13,574 nucleotides of DNA, taken from assembly GCA_903932805.1 (NCBI GenBank), contig CAIZHO010000012.1, positions 1 through 13,574 on the forward strand, in the 5' to 3' direction. Source of the DNA: an uncultured Roseiflexaceae bacterium. Lineage in GTDB: Bacteria > Chloroflexota > Chloroflexia > Chloroflexales > Roseiflexaceae. The notes beneath the pieces were generated by a model. It did no database searches. It saw nothing but the letters and a program-made list of their open reading frames with translations, and had not been told where the DNA came from. Each line of letters starts with the position of its first letter. The stretch's first letter is position 1. Shown in pieces: positions 6,591 to 13,574 of this stretch. The translations under genes were made by a program, and so were the position numbers.

Positions 6591-7625
6591 ATGCGCTACC
6601 CCGCCATCACCGTCATCCATCCCGAAGCCGGGCCGTGGGACGCCTTCGTCGACCAGCACCCCGAGGGGCATCTGCTCCAGCAGAGTCGCTGGGCGGCGGT
6701 CAAGCAGACCACCGACTGGGCGTGCCTGCGCATCGGGATCTGTGACGATGGCGAGTTGTTAGCTGGCGCACAAATCCTCATCAAGAAGCGCTACGGCTTT
6801 TCTGCCTGGTATATCCCGCGTGGTCCAGTACTAGCAGACGATCACTTGCTCAATCAGGCACTCCTTGCGGCACTGCGTTCGCAGGCACGACAACAACGGG
6901 TGGTGTTTGTACGGATGGAGCCGAACATGGTCGTCGGATCCAAACGCGAGCGTATCGTGACGCGCTTACTCGAGAACGCGGGCCTGCAGACCAGTGAAAG
7001 CACCCAGCCTCAACACAGCGTGCAGGTCGACCTCGAGCCGACCGTCGATGCATTGTTGGCGGCGATGACCAAAGGGCATCGGGCCGACATCAAAAAAGCG
7101 CAGAAGCTCGGAGTGACCATCCGCGTGGGCACGACCGACGCAGACCTGGATGTGTTTGTGGCGTTGATGGCCGAGACCGGTACGCGAGCGGGTTTTGCGG
7201 TGCATAGCAAAGCCTACTATGCCGAGGTGTGGGAGCGGTTCCGGCAAAAACAGCGGGCACTCCTGTTGATTGCCGAGTACAACGGCGCGCCGGTCGCCGC
7301 GGCGATGATGGTCGCCTCGGGCCAGACGGCCTGTTATTTGTATGGCGGATCCAATGCCGAGGCGTTCCAATGCGCGGCGAACCATCTAATCCAATGGCAC
7401 GCCATCCAGTGGGCCAAGGAGCAGGGATGTGCGATCTATGATTTGTGGGGGATTCCACAGCGGACGGATGTGGCCGCTGGTCCGCTCGAAGCACCTGCCG
7501 AAATGGCGGGGTTGATCCGCTTCAAGAAGGGCTTCGGCGGCCACGAAGTGAGTTTTTATCCGGCGTTTACCGATGTATTGCTGCCGCTGGTGTATCGCGC
7601 CGCGGCAAGTCGATTCAATATCTAG
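6591..7625 (+). CDS. FemA/FemX-type aminoacyl transferase (peptidoglycan bridge formation)
   Basis: Predicted to transfer an amino acid from aminoacyl-tRNA to the lysine or ornithine side chain of a peptidoglycan precursor at the inner face of the membrane. The 344-aa protein shows the double-GNAT Fem pattern: GHLLQQSRWAAVK (26-38), YIPRGPVL (74-81), the first-to-second domain junction MTKGHRADIKKAQKLGV (159-175), TGTRAGFAVHSKAYYAEVW (196-214), YLYGGSN (249-255), YDLWGIP (283-289) and the terminal IRFKKGFGGHEV (309-320). Its size fits the compact FemX form without the long coiled-coil arm of FemA/FemB. An AGAGGA precedes the ATG at 6591, 12 nt after the PIG-L stop. The amino acid added and the acceptor residue are not determinable here. 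The family name is firm; the bridge chemistry is inference. Confidence 0.92.
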   Translation: MRYPAITVIHPEAGPWDAFVDQHPEGHLLQQSRWAAVKQTTDWACLRIGICDDGELLAGAQILIKKRYGFSAWYIPRGPVLADDHLLNQALLAALRSQARQQRVVFVRMEPNMVVGSKRERIVTRLLENAGLQTSESTQPQHSVQVDLEPTVDALLAAMTKGHRADIKKAQKLGVTIRVGTTDADLDVFVALMAETGTRAGFAVHSKAYYAEVWERFRQKQRALLLIAEYNGAPVAAAMMVASGQTACYLYGGSNAEAFQCAANHLIQWHAIQWAKEQGCAIYDLWGIPQRTDVAAGPLEAPAEMAGLIRFKKGFGGHEVSFYPAFTDVLLPLVYRAAASRFNI

Positions 7626-7637
7626 CAAAGGCCCCAC

Positions 7638-7910
7638 ATGAGCCACGACGACGCCCTCGCCCAAGCCGAACGCTTGCAGGAATACTACAAACAAGAACTC
7701 GAACGCCAGCGTGCGATGAACACCGAGCTGCGCTCGGCAGTGGCCGAGATGGCCCGCACCTTCCAAGAGACCTTGGCCGCGTCGGTCGACGCCGCCGAGA
7801 CGGGCGACCTCGTGCAGGTCCGCAAAATCGCTTACGCCAACCGGGCCGCCTGGCAGACGTATTTGGCACAGATTGTGGCCGCAGCGGCGGCGAGTGCGCC
7901 CAAGAAGTAG
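7638..7910 (+). CDS. Small 90-aa all-helical (coiled-coil) protein
   Basis: Not recognised as a named family. The start at 7638 (AAAGG upstream) lies 12 nt after the FemX-type stop, and codon use matches the operon. Two helices are expected. A long charged one covers about residues 5-50 (DALAQAERLQEYYKQELERQ, then RAMNTELRSAVAEMARTFQETLAASV). A second (about 58-86) ends in an alanine-rich stretch and a lysine pair, with a short break at DAAETGD. This would make a helical hairpin of the type that dimerises or pairs with another coiled coil. No signal peptide or membrane segment is seen. The neighbouring FemX-type enzyme lacks the coiled-coil arm known from FemA, so this protein might supply one in trans; that is speculation. 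The last gene of the operon, it faces the ricT gene. Confidence 0.8.
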   Translation: MSHDDALAQAERLQEYYKQELERQRAMNTELRSAVAEMARTFQETLAASVDAAETGDLVQVRKIAYANRAAWQTYLAQIVAAAAASAPKK

Positions 7911-7955
7911 GGGTGGGGGTGCGTCTGTTTCACTAGCATTCCAAACCCCCCACCC
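7911..7955 (+). terminator. G/C-rich hairpin after the rightward operon
   Basis: GGGTGGGGG (7911-7919) begins directly after the stop codon of the 90-aa gene and pairs perfectly (9 bp) with CCCCCACCC (7947-7955) across a 27-nt loop. No T tract follows on the plus strand, so on its own it is a weak terminator candidate. It probably works with the next hairpin to end the operon transcript. Confidence 0.4.
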
Positions 7956-7959
7956 ACAC

Positions 7960-7998
7960 AAAAAACCCCCGCGGGACCAGTAGGTCCGCGCGGGGGTT
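7960..7998 (-). terminator. Strong intrinsic terminator of ricT, shared by the convergent operon
   Basis: AACCCCCGCGGGACC (7964-7978) pairs with GGTCCGCGCGGGGGTT (7983-7998), 15 bp with one bulged G and an AGTA loop. On the minus strand the stem is followed by a run of six T (complement of 7960-7965), ideal for terminating ricT, whose stop is 10 nt upstream of the stem. On the plus strand the trailing sequence (TTGTGC) is poor, so it serves that direction less well. Confidence 0.88.
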
Positions 7999-8008
7999 GT
8001 GCAATGGA

Positions 8009-9652
8009 TCAGTTGCCCATCGGCCGGCGTCTGCGGCGGCGCATCTGCTCGGTGTCGCTACCGGCTGCAGGCGGCGTCTGTGGCACCGAGAAGTCGTCCG
8101 CGCTGTCGCTCGGGCTGGGGATATGCGGCGCACTCGGCGGCGTCAGTCGCTCTGCTGGCTGACTTTCACGTTGCTCTGGGCGCACAAACGGCCGATCCCC
8201 GCTCGGTCGTGGTGACCGATCCTCTTGTGGTCGGTCCCCACCCTGCGGTCGATCACCGTTCGGGCGAGTGCTGTCGGGGCGCGGATGGCCGGCACGGCGC
8301 TCTTCGCGCAGTTCGACACCGTCACGCGGCGGTTGTGTCGGTTGCGCTGGTCGATTGGGCACATACGGGCGGTCTACACCCTGCGGCCGCCGATCCCCTT
8401 GTGGGCGGTCTGATTGTACTGGGCGCTCGCTTTGTGGTCGATCTGCGCCGGGGCGGTCGCCGCCGGGGCGGCGATCAGCAAATGGTCGGTCGCCAGCCGG
8501 ACGGGGTGGGCCACTGCGGCGGTCGTCGCGGCCATCGCGCCCCGTGGGTGCACCTGCACCGGCAGGACGATCACCGTTGAACGGACGGCTCGGTCGGTCG
8601 CCGCCAGGGCGTTGCTGCGGCGGACCGCGGCGCTCGTCACGCCCCCGGTTCGGTACGCGCACCGCCGCCCCGACGTCATCGGCGCTGGCGCGTTCTTCGG
8701 GGCGGTCTTCGAGTGCGGCCAGGGCGGCGAGCTGGTCCGACGACTCAAACTCTTCGCGCAACAACCGGCGCTCGCCGCGCTTGTTTTCGCGCACCACTGG
8801 GGTGACCCCCTCAGCGTTGCGTGCTTTGGCAGTGGCGACGACTTCTTGGGTCGATTCTTGGATTTTTTCGGGGGTGAATTCTTCGGTGACGCCGGTGGCT
8901 GCCAGCATGACGGTCACGGTACCGCGGAGCACGTTGGCACTCCAGACCTCGCCCGGGCCTTCGGGGGTCTGCACCCAAGACCCGCGACGCGGCATTTCGG
9001 CCTTCATTTCGATGTATTGCTCGTGCTCATAGGCCAGACAACACAGCAGTCGCCCGCAGACACCGCTGATTTTGGCGGGGTTGAGCGGCAAATCCTGGTC
9101 TTTGGCCATTTTGATCGACACGCGCGCATAGTCTGGGAGGAACGATGAACAGCACAAAATACGCCCGCATGGTCCAATACCGCCCAACAACTTGGCTTCG
9201 TCACGCGGACCGATCTGGCGCAGCTCGATGCGGGTGCGGAAGGTACGCGCCAAATCGCGCACCAGGTTGCGGAAGTCGACGCGCTTGTCGGCCGTGAAAT
9301 AAAACGTCAGCCGTGACCCGTCGAAGCTATATTCGGCCTTGACCAGGCCCATGGGTAGCTCGTGTTCGGCGATTTTCTCTTGACACCGACGCAGCAGTTC
9401 GTCTTGGCGACTGTTGAGCTGCTTCCAACGGGCGTCGTCTTCGGGCTCGGCCAAGCGGATAACCGGTTTGAGCTCGCCGACAATGGTGGACTCTTCGACC
9501 TCGTGGGCAACCTCGGCCACCCGTGCCATCTCGAGGCCACGGGCTGTCTCGACAATGACGGATTGGCCGAGGTCGAGCGGGGTTACTTCGGCGGGGTCGA
9601 AGTAGTATGTTTTGCCGGAATCCTTAAAGCGGATGCCGATAACGGTAGGCAT
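8009..9652 (-). CDS. ricT: RicT/YaaT-like PSP1-domain protein with long GDRP-repeat tail
   Basis: Homologue of RicT (YaaT). In Bacillus RicT forms the RicAFT complex, which binds iron-sulfur clusters and aids mRNA processing with RNase Y. The conserved part is residues 1-275. An N-terminal beta domain starts MPTVIGIRFKDSGKTYYFDP. The PSP1 core follows with AEYSFDGSRLTFYFTADKRVDFR (106-128), ELRQIGPRDEAKLLGGIG (143-160), PCGRILCC (161-168) and GVCGRLLCCLAYE (197-209). Six cysteines at 162, 167, 168, 199, 204 and 205 match the family's cluster ligands. Residues about 316-547 are an added disordered, Arg/Pro/Gly/Asp-rich tail, and the protein ends RRRRRRPMGN. Usual family length is about 275, so this protein is twice normal. 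The start at 9652 has AAGGA 9 nt upstream and an extended -10 (9709-9714). I saw no ricA or ricF nearby. Confidence 0.92.
   Translation of the reverse strand: MPTVIGIRFKDSGKTYYFDPAEVTPLDLGQSVIVETARGLEMARVAEVAHEVEESTIVGELKPVIRLAEPEDDARWKQLNSRQDELLRRCQEKIAEHELPMGLVKAEYSFDGSRLTFYFTADKRVDFRNLVRDLARTFRTRIELRQIGPRDEAKLLGGIGPCGRILCCSSFLPDYARVSIKMAKDQDLPLNPAKISGVCGRLLCCLAYEHEQYIEMKAEMPRRGSWVQTPEGPGEVWSANVLRGTVTVMLAATGVTEEFTPEKIQESTQEVVATAKARNAEGVTPVVRENKRGERRLLREEFESSDQLAALAALEDRPEERASADDVGAAVRVPNRGRDERRGPPQQRPGGDRPSRPFNGDRPAGAGAPTGRDGRDDRRSGPPRPAGDRPFADRRPGGDRPGADRPQSERPVQSDRPQGDRRPQGVDRPYVPNRPAQPTQPPRDGVELREERRAGHPRPDSTRPNGDRPQGGDRPQEDRSPRPSGDRPFVRPEQRESQPAERLTPPSAPHIPSPSDSADDFSVPQTPPAAGSDTEQMRRRRRRPMGN
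8189..8602 (-). repeat. Degenerate coding repeat encoding GDRP units in the RicT tail
   Basis: Within residues 351-488 the motif GDRP occurs seven times (starting at 351, 360, 387, 398, 466, 472 and 485), with variants ADRP, SDRP and VDRP between. Spacing is irregular (6 to 68 residues), so this is low-complexity protein sequence rather than an exact DNA tandem array. The DNA shows recurring CGGTCG-like words on the plus strand. Confidence 0.8.
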
Positions 9653-9708
9653 ACAAATCTATCCTTACGGTATACACACATCGGTGTGAAAAGCTGTTTG
9701 GTGCAACG

Positions 9709-9717
9709 ATTGTACCA
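9709..9717 (-). promoter_or_regulatory. Probable extended -10 promoter of ricT
   Basis: On the minus strand TGG is followed by TACAAT (9709-9714), an extended -10 with one mismatch. The region 17 bp upstream (TCGTCT) is a poor -35, as is common with extended -10 promoters. The expected start is near 9702, with a leader of about 50 nt. Confidence 0.5.
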
Positions 9718-9809
9718 TACCCGCAACAGACAGACGAAAGCGCATACGAATGCCGTGTACGCCGCGACACACAGCATTGCAGATGCATGACAAAGCACCA
9801 TCCGCCTAT

Positions 9810-9838
9810 TTGACATCCATTACCTGTTGTAGTATCAT
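9810..9838 (+). promoter_or_regulatory. Sigma70-type promoter of rpoB
   Basis: A perfect TTGACA (9810-9815), a 17-bp spacer, and TATCAT (9833-9838), one base from the consensus. The start is expected near 9845, so the rpoB leader is close to 190 nt. This is the strongest promoter signal in the window and fits a highly expressed gene. Confidence 0.8.
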
Positions 9839-9844
9839 TCACTT

Positions 9845-10032
9845 TCGCTGTATAGTGACTGTACCCTGTACAGTTTTCGATGGCGATTTTGCGAATCCAT
9901 GCACGGAGTAACACGATACCAGGCAAAAGCGTCCACAACAGACGACAACCGCCGGGTAGGGTGTTTTTTGCATTACGCGTGATACAGGATCCCGGTACAA
10001 CTTGGTTACCGCCCGATTGAAGCGAGGTTTCC
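9845..10032 (+). other. Long rpoB leader
   Basis: About 190 nt without a credible reading frame between the predicted transcription start and rpoB. It contains the palindrome at 9858-9874, a T6 run (9964-9969) and possible competing pairings, such as CCGGG near 9953 with CCCGG at 9991-9995, or CGGTA with TACCG flanking CAACTTGGT. The ribosome site GAGG (10024-10027) is 5 nt before the ATG. The rest of the 380-bp divergent gap holds only the two promoters. Confidence 0.5.
9858..9874. promoter_or_regulatory. 17-bp perfect dyad, candidate operator or leader hairpin
   Basis: ACTGTAC-CCT-GTACAGT, a perfect 7-bp inverted repeat with a 3-bp centre, begins about 13 bp after the expected rpoB transcription start. 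A dimeric repressor bound here would block early elongation. As RNA it would be a tight hairpin at the 5' end. No known regulator is assigned. Confidence 0.5.
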
Positions 10033-13000
10033 ATGTCTCCTAAGAATGTCCATGTCGCATTGCCACCGCTGATTCTTCCAAACGGTCCCCGTGCCGAAGA
10101 ACGCAAACTGCGGCACACCTTCGGTCAAGAGCGCGACGCAATTGACGTACCCAATCTCATCGAAACACAGATTGCCAGTTTTAACTGGTTTCGATCCGAA
10201 GGCTTGAAGGAGCTGTTCCGCGAAATTTCGCCTATTACCGATTTCACCGGCAAGAACCTCGAATTGCGCTTCGGCGAGTTTGCCTTTGGCACGCCGCGCC
10301 ACGACGAGCACGAATGCCGCGAATACGATTTGACCTACTCTGCACCATTGCGCGTCAGCGTGCAATTGCGCATCCTGAGCACAGGCGAAATCAAAGAGTC
10401 CGACACTTTCTTGGGCGACTTCCCCTTGATGACCGAAAACGGCACCTTTGTCATCAACGGCGCCGAACGTGTGGTCGTCTCGCAGTTGATTCGTTCGCCG
10501 GGCGTCTACTTCAGCGCCGAGCGCGACCCCAACACCGGTCGCGACCTGCACTCTGCCAAGCTCATCCCCAACCGTGGCGCCTGGCTCGAGTTCGAGACCA
10601 ACCGCCGCGACGTTGTATCGGTCAAGGTCGACCGCAAGCGCAAAATCCCCGTCACCGTGTTGCTCCGTGCCGTATTGGCATGGCGCCCCGAGGCCAACGG
10701 CGAAGGCCGCTGGTGCGACGACAGCGAGCTGACCAGCAATGGCCACAACGAGCACATCGAAGCGGTGTTTGGCACCCTCGAAGAAAAATACGAGCACAAG
10801 TACCTGCGTACCACGCTCGACAAAGACAATACGCACAACTCCAAAGAAGCCCTCATCGAGCTCTACAAGCGCTTGCGCCCAGGTGACCCACCGACCCTCG
10901 ACAACGCAAAATCGCTGCTCGAGTCGTACTTCTTCTCGGAGCGCCGCTACGACCTGGCCAAGGTCGGTCGCTACAAGCTCAACAAGAACCTCTACGAGCG
11001 CGACGGCACCATGGACCCACCGAGCCTCGACGTGCGCGTCTTGTTGGTGCGTGACATCTACAAAATCATCGAGCGCCTGATCCAGCTCAACAACGGCCAC
11101 CCGGGCATGAAGGCCGACGACATCGACCACCTCGGCAACCGCCGCGTGCGTACCGTCGGCGAGCTCATCCAACAACAGTTCCGCGTCGGTCTGTTGCGCA
11201 TGGAGCGGGTTATCAAAGAGCGTATGTCGCTGGTCGAAACCGACTCGGCAACGCCCAACTCGCTCATCAACATCCGTCCCGTGCTCGCGGCCATCCGCGA
11301 GTGGTTCGGCGGCTCACAGTTGTCGCAATTCATGGATCAGACCAACCCGCTGGCCGAGCTGACCAACAAGCGTCGTCTGTCGGCATTGGGGCCTGGTGGT
11401 CTGAGCCGCGATCGCGCCGGCTTCGAAGTCCGTGACGTCCACCATTCGCACTATGGTCGTATCTGCCCGGTCGAGACGCCCGAAGGCCCGAACATCGGTC
11501 TTATCGGCACGATGTCGACGTTTGCCCGTGTCAACGAAATGGGCTTCCTCGAGACCCCGTATCGCCGCGTCTACCGCGAAATCCAGACCGCCCAAGGCAT
11601 CTACGAAGAGGCCAAGGAACTGGTCAAAGGCAAAGGCACCGTCATCGCCCAGCGCGAATACCGCGACATCATCACCGGCGATTTGCTGTTGGTGCAGGGG
11701 AGCACGTTAACGCCACCACCCAAGAAGTTTGACAGCGAAGATGAAAACACGCATCTGCTCCATTCTGTCTCGGCTGCGTTGCTGACCCACCAAAAGCTGC
11801 GTGAAGATATCGTCGACCCCGAAACCGGCAAGACCATCGCCGAAGAAGGTTCGATTATCACGGCGGCGATTGCCAAACGCATTGCGGCACTGCCATTGCG
11901 CACCGTCCAGATCCACCCCGTCGTGTCCCGCGATGTCAAATACATCACGGCCGACGAAGAAGAGAAATACGCCATCGCCCAGGCCAACGCCCTGGTGGAC
12001 GAAGCCGGTCGATTCCGTGCCAGCGAAGTCTCGTGCCGCTACAGCGGCGAGTTCGAAGACATGGACATCGCCAAAATCGACTACATGGACGTCTCGCCCA
12101 AGCAGGTGGTCAGTGTCTCGACCGCGTTGATTCCGTTCCTCGAGCACGACGACGCCAACCGTGCGTTGATGGGTTCGAACATGCAACGCCAAGCTGTGCC
12201 GCTGCTCCGCCCCGATGCCCCCATCGTCGGCACCGGTATCGAGCATCTGGCAGCCCGCGACAGCGGTCAAGTGGTCGTCGCCCGGCACGCCGGCACGGTC
12301 CTGAGCGTCAGCGGCGACACCATCATCGTCGAGCAGACCGATGCCATGGGTAACCCGGTCATCAACGAAGCCGGCGAAATCGCCCGTGACGAATACCGCC
12401 TGCGCAAGTTCATGCGCTCCAATCAAGACACCTGTATCAATCAGCGCCCATCCGTCGTGCGCGGTCAAAAAATCAAGAAGAACGACGTCATCGCCGATTC
12501 TTCGTCGACCGATCACGGTGAGTTGGCCCTCGGACAGAACGTCTTGGTGGCCTACATGCCTTGGGAGGGCGGTAACTTCGAAGACGCCATCCTGGTCAGC
12601 GAACGCCTGGTACGCGAAGACGTCTTTACCTCGATCCACATCGAGCGTTACGAAATCGAAGCACGCGAGACGAAGCTCGGACCCGAAGAAATCACCCGCG
12701 ACATCCCCAACGTCGGCCCCGAAAGCCTGCGCAACCTGGACGAGCGCGGCATCATCTATGTCGGTGCCGAAGTGCACCCCAACGACATCTTGGTCGGCAA
12801 AATCACGCCCAAGGGCGAGACCGAACTGACCGCCGAAGAACGTCTGTTGCGGGCCATCTTTGGTGAGAAAGCACGCGAAGTCAAAGACAGCTCGTTGCGC
12901 GTCCAAAACGGCGTGCGCGGCAAAGTCATCGGCGTCAAGCGCTTTGATCGCACCGAGAACCCCGATGTCGACCTGTCGGTCGGTGTCAACCAGAAGGTCC

Positions 13001-13574
13001 AGATTTTGCTCTGTCAGAAGCGCAAAATCTCGGCCGGCGACAAAATGGCCGGACGCCACGGCAACAAGGGTGTGGTCAGCCGGATTTTGCCGATCGAAGA
13101 CATGCCGTTCCTCGAAGACGGTACGCCGGTCGACATCATCCTCAACCCCATCGGTGTGCCGAGCCGTATGAACCTCGGTCAAATCCTCGAGACACATCTC
13201 GGCTGGGCTGCCGAAAAACTGGGTATGCGCATTGCAACCCCGGTTTTCGACGGCGCTTCCGAAGAAGACATCCACGACTGGCAACAGCGCGCTGAACTGC
13301 CAACAGACGGCAAGATTTCGCTCTACGACGGCCGTACCGGCAACTTGTTCCACAATCCGGTGACCGTTGGGTACGTGTACGTGCTCAAGCTGGCCCACTT
13401 GGTCGAAGACAAGATCCATGCCCGTTCGACTGGTCCATACAGCTTGGTCACCCAGCAACCATTGGGTGGTAAGGCACAATTCGGCGGTCAACGCTTCGGC
13501 GAAATGGAAGTCTGGGCACTCGAAGCCTACGGCGCTGCCTACATCTTGCAAGAGATGTTGACGGTCAAGTCGGA
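10033..13574 (+). CDS. rpoB: RNA polymerase beta subunit, C-terminus beyond the window
   Basis: Catalytic beta subunit of RNA polymerase; 1180 complete codons are visible and the frame is still open at the edge. Recognisable blocks: [16 protein letters not shown] near residue 37, [20 protein letters not shown], the rifampicin pocket [20 protein letters not shown] around 427-446, [84 protein letters not shown], and [20 protein letters not shown] at the end. By comparison with E. coli about 50-60 residues are missing. Two oddities: residues about 514-633 hold roughly 110 residues absent from the E. coli protein, with a beta-prime-like motif, and the residue matching E. coli H526 is Asn445. The start has GAGG 5 nt upstream. 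rpoC would be expected next. Confidence 0.98.
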   Translation, partial: MSPKNVHVALPPLILPNGPRAEERKLRHTFGQERDAIDVPNLIETQIASFNWFRSEGLKELFREISPITDFTGKNLELRFGEFAFGTPRHDEHECREYDLTYSAPLRVSVQLRILSTGEIKESDTFLGDFPLMTENGTFVINGAERVVVSQLIRSPGVYFSAERDPNTGRDLHSAKLIPNRGAWLEFETNRRDVVSVKVDRKRKIPVTVLLRAVLAWRPEANGEGRWCDDSELTSNGHNEHIEAVFGTLEEKYEHKYLRTTLDKDNTHNSKEALIELYKRLRPGDPPTLDNAKSLLESYFFSERRYDLAKVGRYKLNKNLYERDGTMDPPSLDVRVLLVRDIYKIIERLIQLNNGHPGMKADDIDHLGNRRVRTVGELIQQQFRVGLLRMERVIKERMSLVETDSATPNSLINIRPVLAAIREWFGGSQLSQFMDQTNPLAELTNKRRLSALGPGGLSRDRAGFEVRDVHHSHYGRICPVETPEGPNIGLIGTMSTFARVNEMGFLETPYRRVYREIQTAQGIYEEAKELVKGKGTVIAQREYRDIITGDLLLVQGSTLTPPPKKFDSEDENTHLLHSVSAALLTHQKLREDIVDPETGKTIAEEGSIITAAIAKRIAALPLRTVQIHPVVSRDVKYITADEEEKYAIAQANALVDEAGRFRASEVSCRYSGEFEDMDIAKIDYMDVSPKQVVSVSTALIPFLEHDDANRALMGSNMQRQAVPLLRPDAPIVGTGIEHLAARDSGQVVVARHAGTVLSVSGDTIIVEQTDAMGNPVINEAGEIARDEYRLRKFMRSNQDTCINQRPSVVRGQKIKKNDVIADSSSTDHGELALGQNVLVAYMPWEGGNFEDAILVSERLVREDVFTSIHIERYEIEARETKLGPEEITRDIPNVGPESLRNLDERGIIYVGAEVHPNDILVGKITPKGETELTAEERLLRAIFGEKAREVKDSSLRVQNGVRGKVIGVKRFDRTENPDVDLSVGVNQKVQILLCQKRKISAGDKMAGRHGNKGVVSRILPIEDMPFLEDGTPVDIILNPIGVPSRMNLGQILETHLGWAAEKLGMRIATPVFDGASEEDIHDWQQRAELPTDGKISLYDGRTGNLFHNPVTVGYVYVLKLAHLVEDKIHARSTGPYSLVTQQPLGGKAQFGGQRFGEMEVWALEAYGAAYILQEMLTVKS

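Noticed and set aside
5514..6671. A 385-codon minus-strand frame over the HEAT/PIG-L junction
   Set aside because: It spans two well-identified plus-strand genes and their junction, and has no recognisable domain.
8189..8602. Repeated CGGTCG-like words as a CRISPR array or tandem DNA repeat
   Set aside because: Units are irregular in length and spacing and keep the ricT reading frame, so they are low-complexity coding sequence.
8268..9032. Plus-strand frames of up to 254 codons over the ricT tail
   Set aside because: Low-complexity Gly/Arg/Ser shadow of the GDRP repeat region. The minus frame continues without break from the conserved RicT domain.
9875..10032. tRNA or small RNA gene in the rpoB leader
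   Set aside because: No cloverleaf, T-loop consensus or separate promoter could be found.
10006..11175. A 389-codon minus-strand frame over the rpoB start
   Set aside because: Antisense shadow of the rpoB N-terminal region. Its composition is skewed and it crosses the rpoB leader without any signal of its own.
11707..13551. A 614-codon open frame on the minus strand inside rpoB
   Set aside because: Antisense shadow of rpoB, created by GAC/GTC/GCC codon use. rpoB homology on the plus strand is unambiguous.

Overview
The window reads as ordinary chromosome from a bacterium, most likely a member of the Chloroflexota (Chloroflexia-like). That placement is inference. It rests on the gene set (RicT/PSP1 protein beside rpoB, CCA enzyme next to rplI-dnaB, and a HEAT, PIG-L and FemX-type gene run), the fairly high GC with strong GAC/GTC/GCC codon bias, and consensus sigma70-like promoters. 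I found no insertion sequence, prophage, CRISPR array, tRNA or rRNA.

Layout. (1) 1-2546, minus strand: class II tRNA nucleotidyltransferase (CCA-adding type) with an N-terminal half-CBS-like segment, then rplI with its own TTGACC-17-TACTAT promoter, then the N-terminal 113 codons of dnaB, which runs off the left edge. A perfect 11-bp hairpin lies between rplI and dnaB. (2) 2547-2699: divergent intergenic region with an extended -10 promoter for the rightward operon. (3) 2700-7910, plus strand: a tight six-gene run. It holds a 50-aa protein overlapping (ATGA) a 624-aa protein of unknown function, a HEAT-repeat protein, a PIG-L (LmbE-like) deacetylase, a FemA/FemX-type aminoacyl transferase and a 90-aa all-helical protein. 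A rho-independent-type hairpin sits between the second and third genes. (4) 7911-8008: convergent terminator region. (5) 8009-9652, minus strand: a RicT/YaaT-like PSP1 protein with six conserved cysteines and an unusual disordered tail of more than 200 residues built on GDRP repeats and ending in six arginines. (6) 9653-10032: divergent region with a consensus rpoB promoter, a 17-bp perfect palindrome just downstream of the expected transcription start, and a leader of about 190 nt. (7) 10033-13574: rpoB, missing its C-terminus at the right edge.

The housekeeping genes (dnaB, rplI, cca, rpoB) cover replication, ribosome, tRNA maturation and transcription. The accessory part is the six-gene operon. 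Two of its proteins belong to families that modify amino sugars (PIG-L) and peptidoglycan stem or bridge peptides (FemX), so a cell-envelope role is the simplest inference. The 624-aa protein, which may carry winged-helix segments, and the HEAT protein beside it both end in nearly identical acidic tails (DDDDDE and DDDDDEE), which hints at a shared partner.

The best candidates for something new are the 50-aa/624-aa/HEAT module, the GDRP-tailed RicT, the extra domain of about 110 residues in RpoB that resembles a beta-prime sandwich-barrel motif, and the rpoB leader palindrome.
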